From Paenibacillus thalictri (GTDB taxonomy: Bacteria > Bacillota > Bacilli > Paenibacillales > NBRC-103111): 64,000 nucleotides of DNA. Position 1 is the stretch's first letter, and every line of letters starts with the position of its first letter. Below, in pieces: positions 1 through 7,000 of this stretch. The stretch covers positions 124,001-188,000 of the forward strand of contig NZ_SIRE01000018.1 in the NCBI RefSeq assembly GCF_004307995.1, written 5' to 3'. The notes below the pieces were generated by a model. It was not told the DNA's origin. It worked only from the letters and a program-made list of their open reading frames with translations, and ran no database searches. Made by a program: the position numbers and the translations under genes.

Positions 1-14
1 TCCCTCCTTAGTGG
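1..14 (-). promoter_or_regulatory. ribosome binding site of the next gene, probably sufB, beyond the window
   Basis: Read on the minus strand, the last 14 bases after the sufU stop contain AAGGAGGGA, a strong ribosome binding site, so another gene begins just outside the window. In Bacillales the suf operon runs sufC-sufD-sufS-sufU-sufB, so sufB is the expected gene. Its coding sequence is not visible, so the identity is inference. Confidence 0.6.
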
Positions 15-437
15 TTATTGCTTTGCTTGTTCGACGCCTTTGCGCAGAGCGTTCCAAGCAAGCATCGCACATTTGATGCGGGCCGGGAATTTATTGACTC
101 CCGACAGCGCCTCGATATCTTCATATTCAAACTCGACGTTTTCGCCCTTCATCAGACCGGAGAAATTCTCGGCCATCTTGAGAGCTTCTTCGAATGTCTT
201 GCCCTTCACGGCATCGGTCATCATAGAAGCGGAAGAAAGGCTGATTGAGCAGCCTTCTCCGGTAAACTTCGCATCTTTGACTATGCCGTCCTCCACCTTC
301 ATGGCCAGCGAAATGCGATCGCCACAAGTAGGATTGTTGAGATTGATCGTTACCGCGTCGCCGTCGAAGCTGCCGCGGTTCCGCGGATTTTTATAGTGAT
401 CCATGATGACACGGCGGTACAAATCATCCAATTGCAT
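15..437 (-). CDS. sufU: SufU, zinc-dependent sulfurtransferase of the SUF Fe-S assembly system
   Basis: This 140-residue protein is an IscU-like fold member. In Gram-positive bacteria SufU takes persulfide sulfur from SufS and passes it to the SufBCD scaffold; it is a zinc-dependent sulfur shuttle rather than a scaffold. The three conserved cysteines are visible in PTCGD (near residue 40), GEGCSIS (near 62) and IKCAML (near 123), with the Asp after the first Cys as a further ligand. Length matches the family (about 140-150). The start overlaps the end of sufS by 14 bases, which points to translational coupling. It lies fourth in a minus-strand sufC-D-S-U operon with another gene following past the window edge. 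Confidence 0.95.
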   Translation of the reverse strand: MQLDDLYRRVIMDHYKNPRNRGSFDGDAVTINLNNPTCGDRISLAMKVEDGIVKDAKFTGEGCSISLSSASMMTDAVKGKTFEEALKMAENFSGLMKGENVEFEYEDIEALSGVNKFPARIKCAMLAWNALRKGVEQAKQ

Positions 438-1650
438 GGCCGAAGTACTCCTTTGTTTTTAGTAAGGCCGCAATAAACCGGTCAACGTCATCTTCGTTAT
501 TGTATAAATAAAAGCTGGCTCGCGCCGTAGCCGATACTTCAAGCCATCTCATCAGAGGTTGGCAGCAGTGATGTCCGGCGCGTACGGCCACGCCTTCGGC
601 GTCCAGAACCGTGGCTACGTCGTGAGGATGAATATCCCCTAAATTAAAGGTAATAAGTCCGGCGCGGTTTTCCCGGGGCCCATAAATCGAAACACCTTCG
701 ATTTGGGTAATCCGCTCCATCGCATACGCGGTTAGCTGCTTCTCATGTTTGTCGATCTCACCCAGGCCGATCTCCGTCAGAAAATCGATAGCCGCGCCCA
801 AACCGACAGCGCCGGCGATGATTGGCGTACCACCTTCGAATTTCCACGGAAGCTCTTTCCAAGTGGACTCGTACAAGTCCACATGGTCGATCATTTCGCC
901 GCCAAATTCGACAGGCTCCATTTTTTCAAGCAGCTCTTTTTTCCCGTACAAAGCGCCTATTCCCGTAGGGGCACACATCTTATGACCGGAAAACGCGTAG
1001 AAATCGCAATCCAGCTGCTGCAAGTCCACCTTCAGATGAGGTGTGCTTTGCGCTCCGTCAACGAGGATTTTGGCCCCGTGGCGATGAGCGATTTCAGCGA
1101 TCTGTTTCACCGGATTGATAACGCCAAGCACGTTGGAGACGTAAGTGACTGCGACCATTTTTGTTTTATCGGTAATGGTCGCTTCGACATCCTCCAGACG
1201 GATCGTGCCGTCCGCTTGAAGCGGTATATATTTAAGCGTAGCGCCGGTTGCTTTCGCCACCTGCTGCCATGGGATCAAGTTGCTGTGATGCTCCATTGGC
1301 GTAATGACGATTTCGTCGCCTTCCCGGCATACGCTTCTAGCATAGCTTGCCGCAACCAGATTGATCGCAGTCGTGGTGCCGCGTGTAAAAATAATTTCCT
1401 CGGTCGATCTGGCATTCAGAAACCGGGCCACTTTCTCGCGCGCGCCTTCATAAGCGTCGGTTGCGCGCGATCCCAGCGTATGCACCCCGCGGTGCACATT
1501 GGAGTTATCCCATTCGTAATATTTCTTTACGGCCTCAATAACAGATACCGGTTTATGTGAAGTAGCCGCATTGTCCAAGTAAACAAGCGGATGACCGTTT
1601 ACGTCCTGGTGGAGAATCGGAAACAGTTTTCTGATCTCAGACGTCTTCAT
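424..1650 (-). CDS. sufS: SufS, group II cysteine desulfurase
   Basis: This 408-residue PLP enzyme converts cysteine to alanine and leaves a persulfide on its catalytic Cys for transfer to SufU. The PLP-binding Lys is in SGHKM (about residue 224) and the active-site Cys is in the loop AGHHCCQPLMRW (about 360), the short-loop arrangement of SufS-type group II enzymes. The N-terminal YLDNAATSHKP and HRGVHTL motifs are also typical. The start ATG overlaps the sufD stop by four bases. Length agrees with B. subtilis SufS (about 406). Confidence 0.96.
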   Translation of the reverse strand: MKTSEIRKLFPILHQDVNGHPLVYLDNAATSHKPVSVIEAVKKYYEWDNSNVHRGVHTLGSRATDAYEGAREKVARFLNARSTEEIIFTRGTTTAINLVAASYARSVCREGDEIVITPMEHHSNLIPWQQVAKATGATLKYIPLQADGTIRLEDVEATITDKTKMVAVTYVSNVLGVINPVKQIAEIAHRHGAKILVDGAQSTPHLKVDLQQLDCDFYAFSGHKMCAPTGIGALYGKKELLEKMEPVEFGGEMIDHVDLYESTWKELPWKFEGGTPIIAGAVGLGAAIDFLTEIGLGEIDKHEKQLTAYAMERITQIEGVSIYGPRENRAGLITFNLGDIHPHDVATVLDAEGVAVRAGHHCCQPLMRWLEVSATARASFYLYNNEDDVDRFIAALLKTKEYFGHAIG

Positions 1651-2957
1651 TGTCCGAGCTTCCTTTCCACGGTAGATTGCAGCTGCTGCTGCACCTTTTC
1701 CAGCGGGATTTCCGCTACTACCGGCGCTAGGAACCCATAGATGATTAAACGCTGCGCTTCCGCTTTCGGAATGCCACGCGACATCAAATAGTAGATTTGC
1801 TCCGGATTCACTTGGCCTACGGAAGCGGCATGACCGGCCTTAACGTCATCTTCGTCGATCAGCAAAATCGGATTGGCGTCGCCGCGCGCTTTCGGGCTGA
1901 GCATCAGCACACGTTCGGTTTGTTGACCGTTCGCTTTGGTCGCACCCTTCTCGATTTTGGTAATACCGTTGATGATGGCTGTCGCTCCGTCTCTCATCAC
2001 GGCGCGGGTAATCATATCGCTGGTAGAGCTTTTGCCGAAATGGATCGCTCTTGTCGTAACGTTCAGCTTCTGTTCGCCGGTGCCGACACAAATCACCTTC
2101 GCATCGGAATTCGAACCGTTGCCTTTCAGAATCGACGTCGTATCCGACATGACGTTGCCGTTGTTCATTTCGCCGACAGTCCAGTAGATGCTGCCGTCAT
2201 TGTCCACATTCGCGCGGCGGTAAGTCAAATCGGTTACCGATTCGTCCATGCTGTGAATGGATGCAAAGTTTACGGTTGCGCCAGATTTCACAACCACCTC
2301 GACAACGCCGTTCTGCACGAGGCCGCCAAGATTGCCCGCTGCCGCGTAATTGTCTACATAAGTGACTGAAGAGTTCGCTTCGGCCACGATCAGCACGTGC
2401 GGCGAGAAACTTGCTTCCGCATCCTCAGCCAAGAACAGCGCCTGCACTGGAACCTTCACTTCCACGTTCTTAGGAACATAAAGGAACACGCCGCCGCTCC
2501 ATAACGCGGCATGTAGCGCAGTCAGACGATTCTCGTCTTTTGCGACAACACTCATGAAATACGTTTTGACGAGATCGGAATGCTCTTTCAAAGCATTCTC
2601 CAAACTTGTAAAAATAACGCCTTTATGTTTAAGCTCATCCGACACGTTCTCATAAACTACGGAAGAATCGCGTTGGATCAGCAAATTATCGGCATTTCCT
2701 TCGCCATCATGCAGCAATGATTTAGCATGCTCAGGCAGCTCTTCAACCGATCCGATCGAAGCCGCTTGCTTATATGAACCAAACGATTGAAGGTTCCAGC
2801 GGTCAATTCTTGTTTTCTCCAGAACCGGAAGTTCCAGTTGGGCCGCAAGCTCAAGAGCTTCCGTGCGTAACGCAATCATCCATTCGGGTTCCTGCTTCGC
2901 TTTAAAACTTTCAATGACCCGGCTCGGGTCGACGGGAAGAATGGTTTGGGTACTCAT
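1647..2957 (-). CDS. sufD: SufD, scaffold subunit of the SufBCD complex
   Basis: This 436-residue protein belongs to the SufB/SufD beta-helix family, which forms the SufBC2D scaffold where Fe-S clusters are built. The C-terminal half carries family hallmarks: ARGDANPILLIDEDDVKAGHAASVGQ (split here as ARGDANP and VKAGHAASVGQ, about residues 355-382), followed by YYLMSRGI and the helical LIIYGFLAPV segment. A strong GGGGAGGAG ribosome site lies 11 bases before the ATG. It sits between sufC, 23 bases upstream, and sufS, with a four-base overlap. Confidence 0.95.
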   Translation of the reverse strand: MSTQTILPVDPSRVIESFKAKQEPEWMIALRTEALELAAQLELPVLEKTRIDRWNLQSFGSYKQAASIGSVEELPEHAKSLLHDGEGNADNLLIQRDSSVVYENVSDELKHKGVIFTSLENALKEHSDLVKTYFMSVVAKDENRLTALHAALWSGGVFLYVPKNVEVKVPVQALFLAEDAEASFSPHVLIVAEANSSVTYVDNYAAAGNLGGLVQNGVVEVVVKSGATVNFASIHSMDESVTDLTYRRANVDNDGSIYWTVGEMNNGNVMSDTTSILKGNGSNSDAKVICVGTGEQKLNVTTRAIHFGKSSTSDMITRAVMRDGATAIINGITKIEKGATKANGQQTERVLMLSPKARGDANPILLIDEDDVKAGHAASVGQVNPEQIYYLMSRGIPKAEAQRLIIYGFLAPVVAEIPLEKVQQQLQSTVERKLGQ

Positions 2958-2980
2958 TGGTTGTTCGTCTCCTCCCCTGA

Positions 2981-3811
2981 TTAATATTTTGGTGCGGTCG
3001 TATTCATCGGGATTTTAAACTCTTCCGTGTCTTGACCTACCGTTTCATCAACAATGCCAAGTTCTTCTTTAACCCAATCGTAACCTTCGTTCTCCAGACG
3101 TTCAGCCAATTCCGGCCCGCCGGATTTCACGATACGTCCCTGCATCATGACATGGACAAAATCCGGTTTAATATAGTTCAGCAAACGCTGATAGTGAGTG
3201 ATGATGAGGAAACCGCGGTCTTCGCTTCTCATGGCGTTTACGCCGGTTGCCACGATACGCAAGGCGTCGATGTCGAGGCCGGAGTCGATTTCGTCCAAAA
3301 TGACAAGACGCGGCTCAAGCAGCAGCATTTGCAAAATTTCATTCCGCTTTTTCTCGCCGCCGGAGAAACCTTCGTTTAAGTAACGATGAGCAAACTCAGG
3401 ATTCATTTCCAATTCCTTCATCTTTGCTTCCATCAAACGGATAAACTTGATCAAAGAGATCTCTTGGCCTTCCTCACGGCGTGCATTAATAGCGCTGCGC
3501 AGGAAGTCTGCGTTCGTGACGCCGGCGATTTCGCTCGGATATTGCATGGCCAAGAACAGCCCGGCTCTCGCTCTTTCGTCGACACCCATTTCAAGAATGT
3601 CTTCGCCGTCCAGCGTAATGCTGCCGTCCGTCACTTCGTATTTCGGATGTCCCATAATCGTTGAAGCCAGTGTACTTTTACCTGTACCGTTAGGACCCAT
3701 GACCGCGTGTACTTCGCCGCCCTTGATTTCAATGCTGAGCCCCTTCAAAATTTCCTTGCCTTCGATAGTTGCCTTCAATCCGTCTATCGTAAACTTTGGT
3801 GAGTTCGCCAT
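2981..3811 (-). CDS. sufC: SufC, ABC-type ATPase of the SUF system
   Basis: This ATPase drives conformational change of the SufB-SufD scaffold during Fe-S cluster assembly. Walker A (GPNGTGKST), the ABC signature (FSGGEKKR) and Walker B (LVILDEIDSGLD) are all present, and the H-loop lies in LIITHYQRLL. I chose the ATG at 3811 (MANSPKF) because GGAGGA ends ten bases upstream; a longer reading starting six codons earlier would place that site inside the coding region. The resulting 276 residues are slightly longer than usual because of a tail ending in MNTTAPKY. It is the first gene of the operon, behind the promoter at 3889-3917. Confidence 0.95.
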   Translation of the reverse strand: MANSPKFTIDGLKATIEGKEILKGLSIEIKGGEVHAVMGPNGTGKSTLASTIMGHPKYEVTDGSITLDGEDILEMGVDERARAGLFLAMQYPSEIAGVTNADFLRSAINARREEGQEISLIKFIRLMEAKMKELEMNPEFAHRYLNEGFSGGEKKRNEILQMLLLEPRLVILDEIDSGLDIDALRIVATGVNAMRSEDRGFLIITHYQRLLNYIKPDFVHVMMQGRIVKSGGPELAERLENEGYDWVKEELGIVDETVGQDTEEFKIPMNTTAPKY

Positions 3812-3869
3812 CTGAATCGATTCCTCCATGCTATTTTTAAGTAATTTTGAATTTGAATACTGTATTACT

Positions 3870-3884
3870 TAAGAATCATTCTAA
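3870..3884 (-). promoter_or_regulatory. Fur/PerR-like 7-1-7 inverted repeat in the suf promoter
   Basis: TAAGAATCATTCTAA is a 15-base imperfect inverted repeat whose core AGAAT-C-ATTCT is a perfect palindrome. It matches the Fur-family 7-1-7 layout and agrees with the PerR consensus TTATAATNATTATAA at most positions. It lies just downstream of the predicted minus-strand -10 element, about where transcription starts, a good place for a repressor. Which Fur-family protein binds, if any, is inference. Confidence 0.45.
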
Positions 3885-3888
3885 TCTT

Positions 3889-3917
3889 ATTGTAAAGTGA
3901 TTCTCAGTGATTCTCAA
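3889..3917 (-). promoter_or_regulatory. sigma-A promoter of the suf operon
   Basis: On the minus strand TTGAGA (-35, 3917-3912) and TACAAT (-10, 3894-3889) are separated by exactly 17 bases. They lie about 80 bases upstream of the sufC start. Two back-to-back copies of the 10-mer AGTGATTCTC (plus-strand 3896-3905 and 3906-3915) span the spacer and part of the -35 box. Confidence 0.75.
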
Positions 3918-3987
3918 TAGTAATTTTATAATAACTGACCGGGTAAATCAATAAAGCCGGCAACTTAGGCGCCGGGTTCTATGCACT

Positions 3988-4566
3988 TTACGTTTTAATG
4001 CCCAAAATCATCTTGATTTTGTCGGCTTCCCGGGCAAAAGCGGCGTCGTCCAACACCGGACGCTTGTCCAGATCGGACAATTCGGCTTCAAGCTGAATCC
4101 ATGAACGGCAGCCATTGTAACTGTCTACTATAGGAAGTGTTGCCGGATGGTTAAGAGAATACACTCGGAGCAGCATGATATGTAAAGGATTTTTTCGCTT
4201 CCATTTAAGCCGTTCCTCTGCGAAATGATCCGTCCATATGTGAAAAGGAGCCAATTTGTCCAGTTCCGGCTGCTCCGACACTTCAATATCAAGCGCCAAT
4301 TCGGCAAAAGTATCGATGGTGACAGTCGTTTGCTGCGGGTTCCAGCCGCTTAACGTCCCGTCCAGCATGTCTTGGTATTCGGGCTTGATTAATTCTTTCC
4401 TTTGGTGCTCAAACGTCGGGAACAGAAAAAACCGGCTGCTCTCAATTTGGAAATGTTTTGTCTCCTCGCGGATGCCCCCTTTGCGCATAATCAAAATTTG
4501 ACGGCCCTGCTTAAGCGCATCGACGGCGACCGCCCACTCTTTGAGCGCAATCGGATGTATTGTCAT
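3988..4566 (-). CDS. DUF1802 family protein
   Basis: This 192-residue soluble protein has the DUF1802 opening: an ALKEWAVAVDAL segment followed by LIMRKGGIREE (about residues 27-37), then FLFPTFEHQ. The family is found in Firmicutes and cyanobacteria and its function is unknown to me. No signal peptide or membrane segment is visible. It stands alone, convergent with the small plus-strand gene upstream in its own sense, and I see no operon partner. The ATG at 4566 is the plausible start. Confidence 0.75.
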   Translation of the reverse strand: MTIHPIALKEWAVAVDALKQGRQILIMRKGGIREETKHFQIESSRFFLFPTFEHQRKELIKPEYQDMLDGTLSGWNPQQTTVTIDTFAELALDIEVSEQPELDKLAPFHIWTDHFAEERLKWKRKNPLHIMLLRVYSLNHPATLPIVDSYNGCRSWIQLEAELSDLDKRPVLDDAAFAREADKIKMILGIKT

Positions 4567-4747
4567 TTACCAGCCTCCGTTCGCTTTACCTATCATCCGA
4601 ACTATTATAATGCGTACAAAGTTGTAAAGCAATTGCCATCGGCAAATGCACATGCGCATCTGGCTGTAATTGGACTGCATAATTACCGCCCCGCGATGCA
4701 ACCTAATACGGCAACACCATTCTTTCAAAAAGTGAGGTTGAGGAGCT

Positions 4748-4924
4748 ATGCGCGAAGGACTGATTCCTACTGTGCTTGGAACTGCCGTCACTGCCTCCGG
4801 CGTCGCTTTGAGAAACAAGTACCCCATGGCGGCCGCAGCCGCTGCAGGCTTCGGACTGGCACATGTCGTATTGGGTGCGATCGATTTGGTGGAGCACCGC
4901 CACAACGCCAAAAAAATGTTCTGA
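4748..4924 (+). CDS. 58-residue alanine/glycine-rich small membrane protein
   Basis: ATG at 4748 follows TTGAGGAGCT, a good ribosome site, and the frame runs 58 codons to TGA. The product begins MREGLIPTVLGTAVTASGV and continues through an Ala-run and GFGLAHVVLGAIDLVEHR, then ends NAKKMF. Two hydrophobic stretches (about 5-20 and 27-46) suggest a small asparagine-poor membrane hairpin with a basic tail. I do not recognise a family. A strong inverted-repeat terminator follows 26 bases after the stop, which supports a real short transcript. Confidence 0.6.
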   Translation: MREGLIPTVLGTAVTASGVALRNKYPMAAAAAAGFGLAHVVLGAIDLVEHRHNAKKMF

Positions 4925-4950
4925 CAAACATAACGGCGTATGTGCACAAG

Positions 4951-4980
4951 AAAGGGATGGCCCGAAGCGGCCATCCCTTT
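4951..4980. terminator. bidirectional terminator hairpin
   Basis: AAAGGGATGGCC (4951-4962) and GGCCATCCCTTT (4969-4980) form a perfect 12-bp stem with a six-base loop. It lies between the plus-strand small gene ending at 4924 and the minus-strand small gene ending at 4996, so it can serve both. Confidence 0.85.
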
Positions 4981-4995
4981 CAACATGATCGTATA

Positions 4996-5166
4996 TTAAT
5001 TGCCTGCTGCATACATATTCGGACTGATCCGGTCGTACTGAACATAATTGACTTTCATCGGATTGGCATGATTCGTGGAGGAACTGCTGCTTTCCTCGGT
5101 AAGTCCAAGCACGGCGATCACGGTAATAGCGGCGATAGCGAACACAATGCGCTTTAATACATTCAT
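4996..5166 (-). CDS. 56-residue membrane-anchored or secreted small protein
   Basis: From the ATG at 5166 the product starts MNVLKRIVFAIAAITVIAVL, a positively charged end followed by a hydrophobic helix, then a serine run and a polar tail ending in MYAAGN. GGAGGG lies seven bases before this ATG; earlier in-frame starts overlap that site. It could be a signal peptide with a very short mature peptide or a single-pass membrane protein. No family recognised. Confidence 0.55.
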   Translation of the reverse strand: MNVLKRIVFAIAAITVIAVLGLTEESSSSSTNHANPMKVNYVQYDRISPNMYAAGN

Positions 5167-5286
5167 CGGCATACCCTCCAATAAGACGGTTCTATTATTT
5201 ATTGTAACGGGTTGGATTATGCCTGTATTATCGCGGGATGAAGGTTTTGTAAAAATATCCGTTCACGCAATCCCGATAATACAAAA

Positions 5287-5326
5287 ACAAAGAGACGATT
5301 GCGCATATAGCGGAACGTCTCTTTGT
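5287..5326 (-). terminator. rho-independent terminator of the glycosyltransferase operon
   Basis: ACAAAGAGACG (5287-5297) and CGTCTCTTTGT (5316-5326) form an 11-bp perfect stem with an 18-base loop. In the minus sense the second arm runs into TTTTTGT. It lies about 165 bases after the stop at 5492. Confidence 0.7.
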
Positions 5327-5491
5327 TGTTATAGCGTGAAAACGCGAAAACCAGCTTCCATAATTTCGTGAAAACCGTGCGAATCCAGCAGAATCGATTG
5401 TCTTTCGCCGCGGCGCAGGCGCAAGGTAAGCTTAATACCTCACGCGCAGCGCCTCTCATGTAGAGGCAGCTAATAGCCGCTTAGTGCTGCA

Positions 5492-7000
5492 CTATGAGCG
5501 TCTTTCTCCCTTTTGCGGCTGCAGCTTGGCGAGCTGTTCTTCGAGCAGTTCCAGCGGCTTCCGCACCTGCTGGACGTAAGGGTAAGTTTCCCCGATGCGG
5601 TTATAGATGTTCGCGGCATCGGCAAACCTCCCGACCGACCTGGCTATATCGGCCAATGTAACATCGGCCTTCCATTTGGCAATTTCGTGATCGGGAGCAA
5701 CGTTGCCGCGGTATGTGACGAAATCGTCCTTGGATTGGCGAAGCAACTGCTCCGCTTCCCGGATTTGCGCAAACGCCTTGTTCATCTTTGCGGTAGCCAA
5801 ATAAAACTTCGCATCGGGAAAGTCCGGGTAACGCTCCAGCGCCTGAAGGCATACTTGTTCCGCTAACGCCCATTCCTTGCGGGACAGGCGGATTTTCACC
5901 GTCAGCATGTAGACGTCAAGCATTCTTGCAAAACTCGGCTTATTGCGCGCGGTCAGCTCCGCTTGAGCCAGTGCCTCCAAAGCCTGATCCGGCAACCCGG
6001 CAGCCAGCGATTCGCGGCCGTAGAACACCCACCAGCCCGGATTATCGGGCTCCTCCTGCACCATCATGCCAAGCAGCCGGAGATTGCGCTGAATTTTATT
6101 TTTGTGCTGCATTACAGCCTGCTCGTACCCGTCGTGATGCAAGCGGATGCGGACCGCTTTTCTGAAAGCCGGCGCGGAATACAAGTCTCCCTCAGCCGGA
6201 CCGACTTGCTCGTGCACCCGACCGTGATACTTTACATTGTGGCGAAGCGAGAACATCCGCGTCTGTGAAAATTCGTGCAGCACGGTCCCCTGCACCTGAT
6301 TCATCTGCCAAATGTACAAAATCGGCGGCACTCCGATAGCATCAAACAGTCCCGCCGCCTCGCGGACGGCGCTGCGGTCATCAGGATGCAAATACTCGTC
6401 CGCATCGACCCACAGCACCCAATCGGTATGCATATGGGCCAATCCTTCGTTGCGCAGCTCGGCAAAGCTGTCCTTCCATGTCGTACGCACGACCCGTACG
6501 CCGGGAAAAGACTCGGCAATCTCAACGGTACGATCTTTCGATTCACAGTCCACTACCACAATATCGTCGGCAGCGCCCTCCAAACTGGACAAACAGCGGT
6601 GAATCGTACGTTCGTCGTCACGGACGAGTACACCGATAGTTACAGTTACCTTCTTCACAGCAAGCAAAGCCGCAATGTCTTCACGCTGCGGTCCGATCGG
6701 CGTCATCTGCAATTGCTGCATGATGCCGGCAACCCAGCTTGCTTCAGGATCCAGCAGCCAAGCCCGGTTAAACACTAGCTGCGCGGCAGCGCCGTGCCCT
6801 TGATGCAGCAGCGTTTCGCCAAGCAGTACCCACAGCTGCGCCGCCAGCGGCTGATCGCGGAGCTCCTTCACGGCAAGCCGCTCCGCTTCCTCGAAACGCT
6901 GTTCTTTCAGATTAGCAACGATGTGCTCCCACCGTCCCTGCGCTTGCTCTTGACGGTTCAAAGAATCATCCGTACTCTGCACATGAGGCCCCATCATCAA
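5492..7000 (-). CDS. TPR-containing family 2 glycosyltransferase
   Basis: This 502-residue protein has a GT2 (GT-A fold) domain at about residues 117-330: VTIGVLVRDDERTI at its start, VVVDCESKDRTVEIA for nucleotide binding, and the metal-binding DXD in WVDADEYL (Asp199-Asp201). Helical TPR-like segments precede it (about 20-95) and follow it (about 330-495). It resembles two-domain TPR glycosyltransferases that modify proteins or surface polymers. No membrane segment is seen, so it is probably cytoplasmic. Its start overlaps the stop of the large secreted protein upstream by four bases (ATGA), so the two are co-translated, and that protein is a natural candidate substrate. The acceptor is inference. 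Confidence 0.85.
   Translation of the reverse strand: MMMGPHVQSTDDSLNRQEQAQGRWEHIVANLKEQRFEEAERLAVKELRDQPLAAQLWVLLGETLLHQGHGAAAQLVFNRAWLLDPEASWVAGIMQQLQMTPIGPQREDIAALLAVKKVTVTIGVLVRDDERTIHRCLSSLEGAADDIVVVDCESKDRTVEIAESFPGVRVVRTTWKDSFAELRNEGLAHMHTDWVLWVDADEYLHPDDRSAVREAAGLFDAIGVPPILYIWQMNQVQGTVLHEFSQTRMFSLRHNVKYHGRVHEQVGPAEGDLYSAPAFRKAVRIRLHHDGYEQAVMQHKNKIQRNLRLLGMMVQEEPDNPGWWVFYGRESLAAGLPDQALEALAQAELTARNKPSFARMLDVYMLTVKIRLSRKEWALAEQVCLQALERYPDFPDAKFYLATAKMNKAFAQIREAEQLLRQSKDDFVTYRGNVAPDHEIAKWKADVTLADIARSVGRFADAANIYNRIGETYPYVQQVRKPLELLEEQLAKLQPQKGERRS

Noticed and set aside
5217..5459. 80-codon minus frame after the glycosyltransferase
   Set aside because: It contains the terminator hairpin at 5287-5326 and has unusual composition; the region is better read as a 3' untranslated end.
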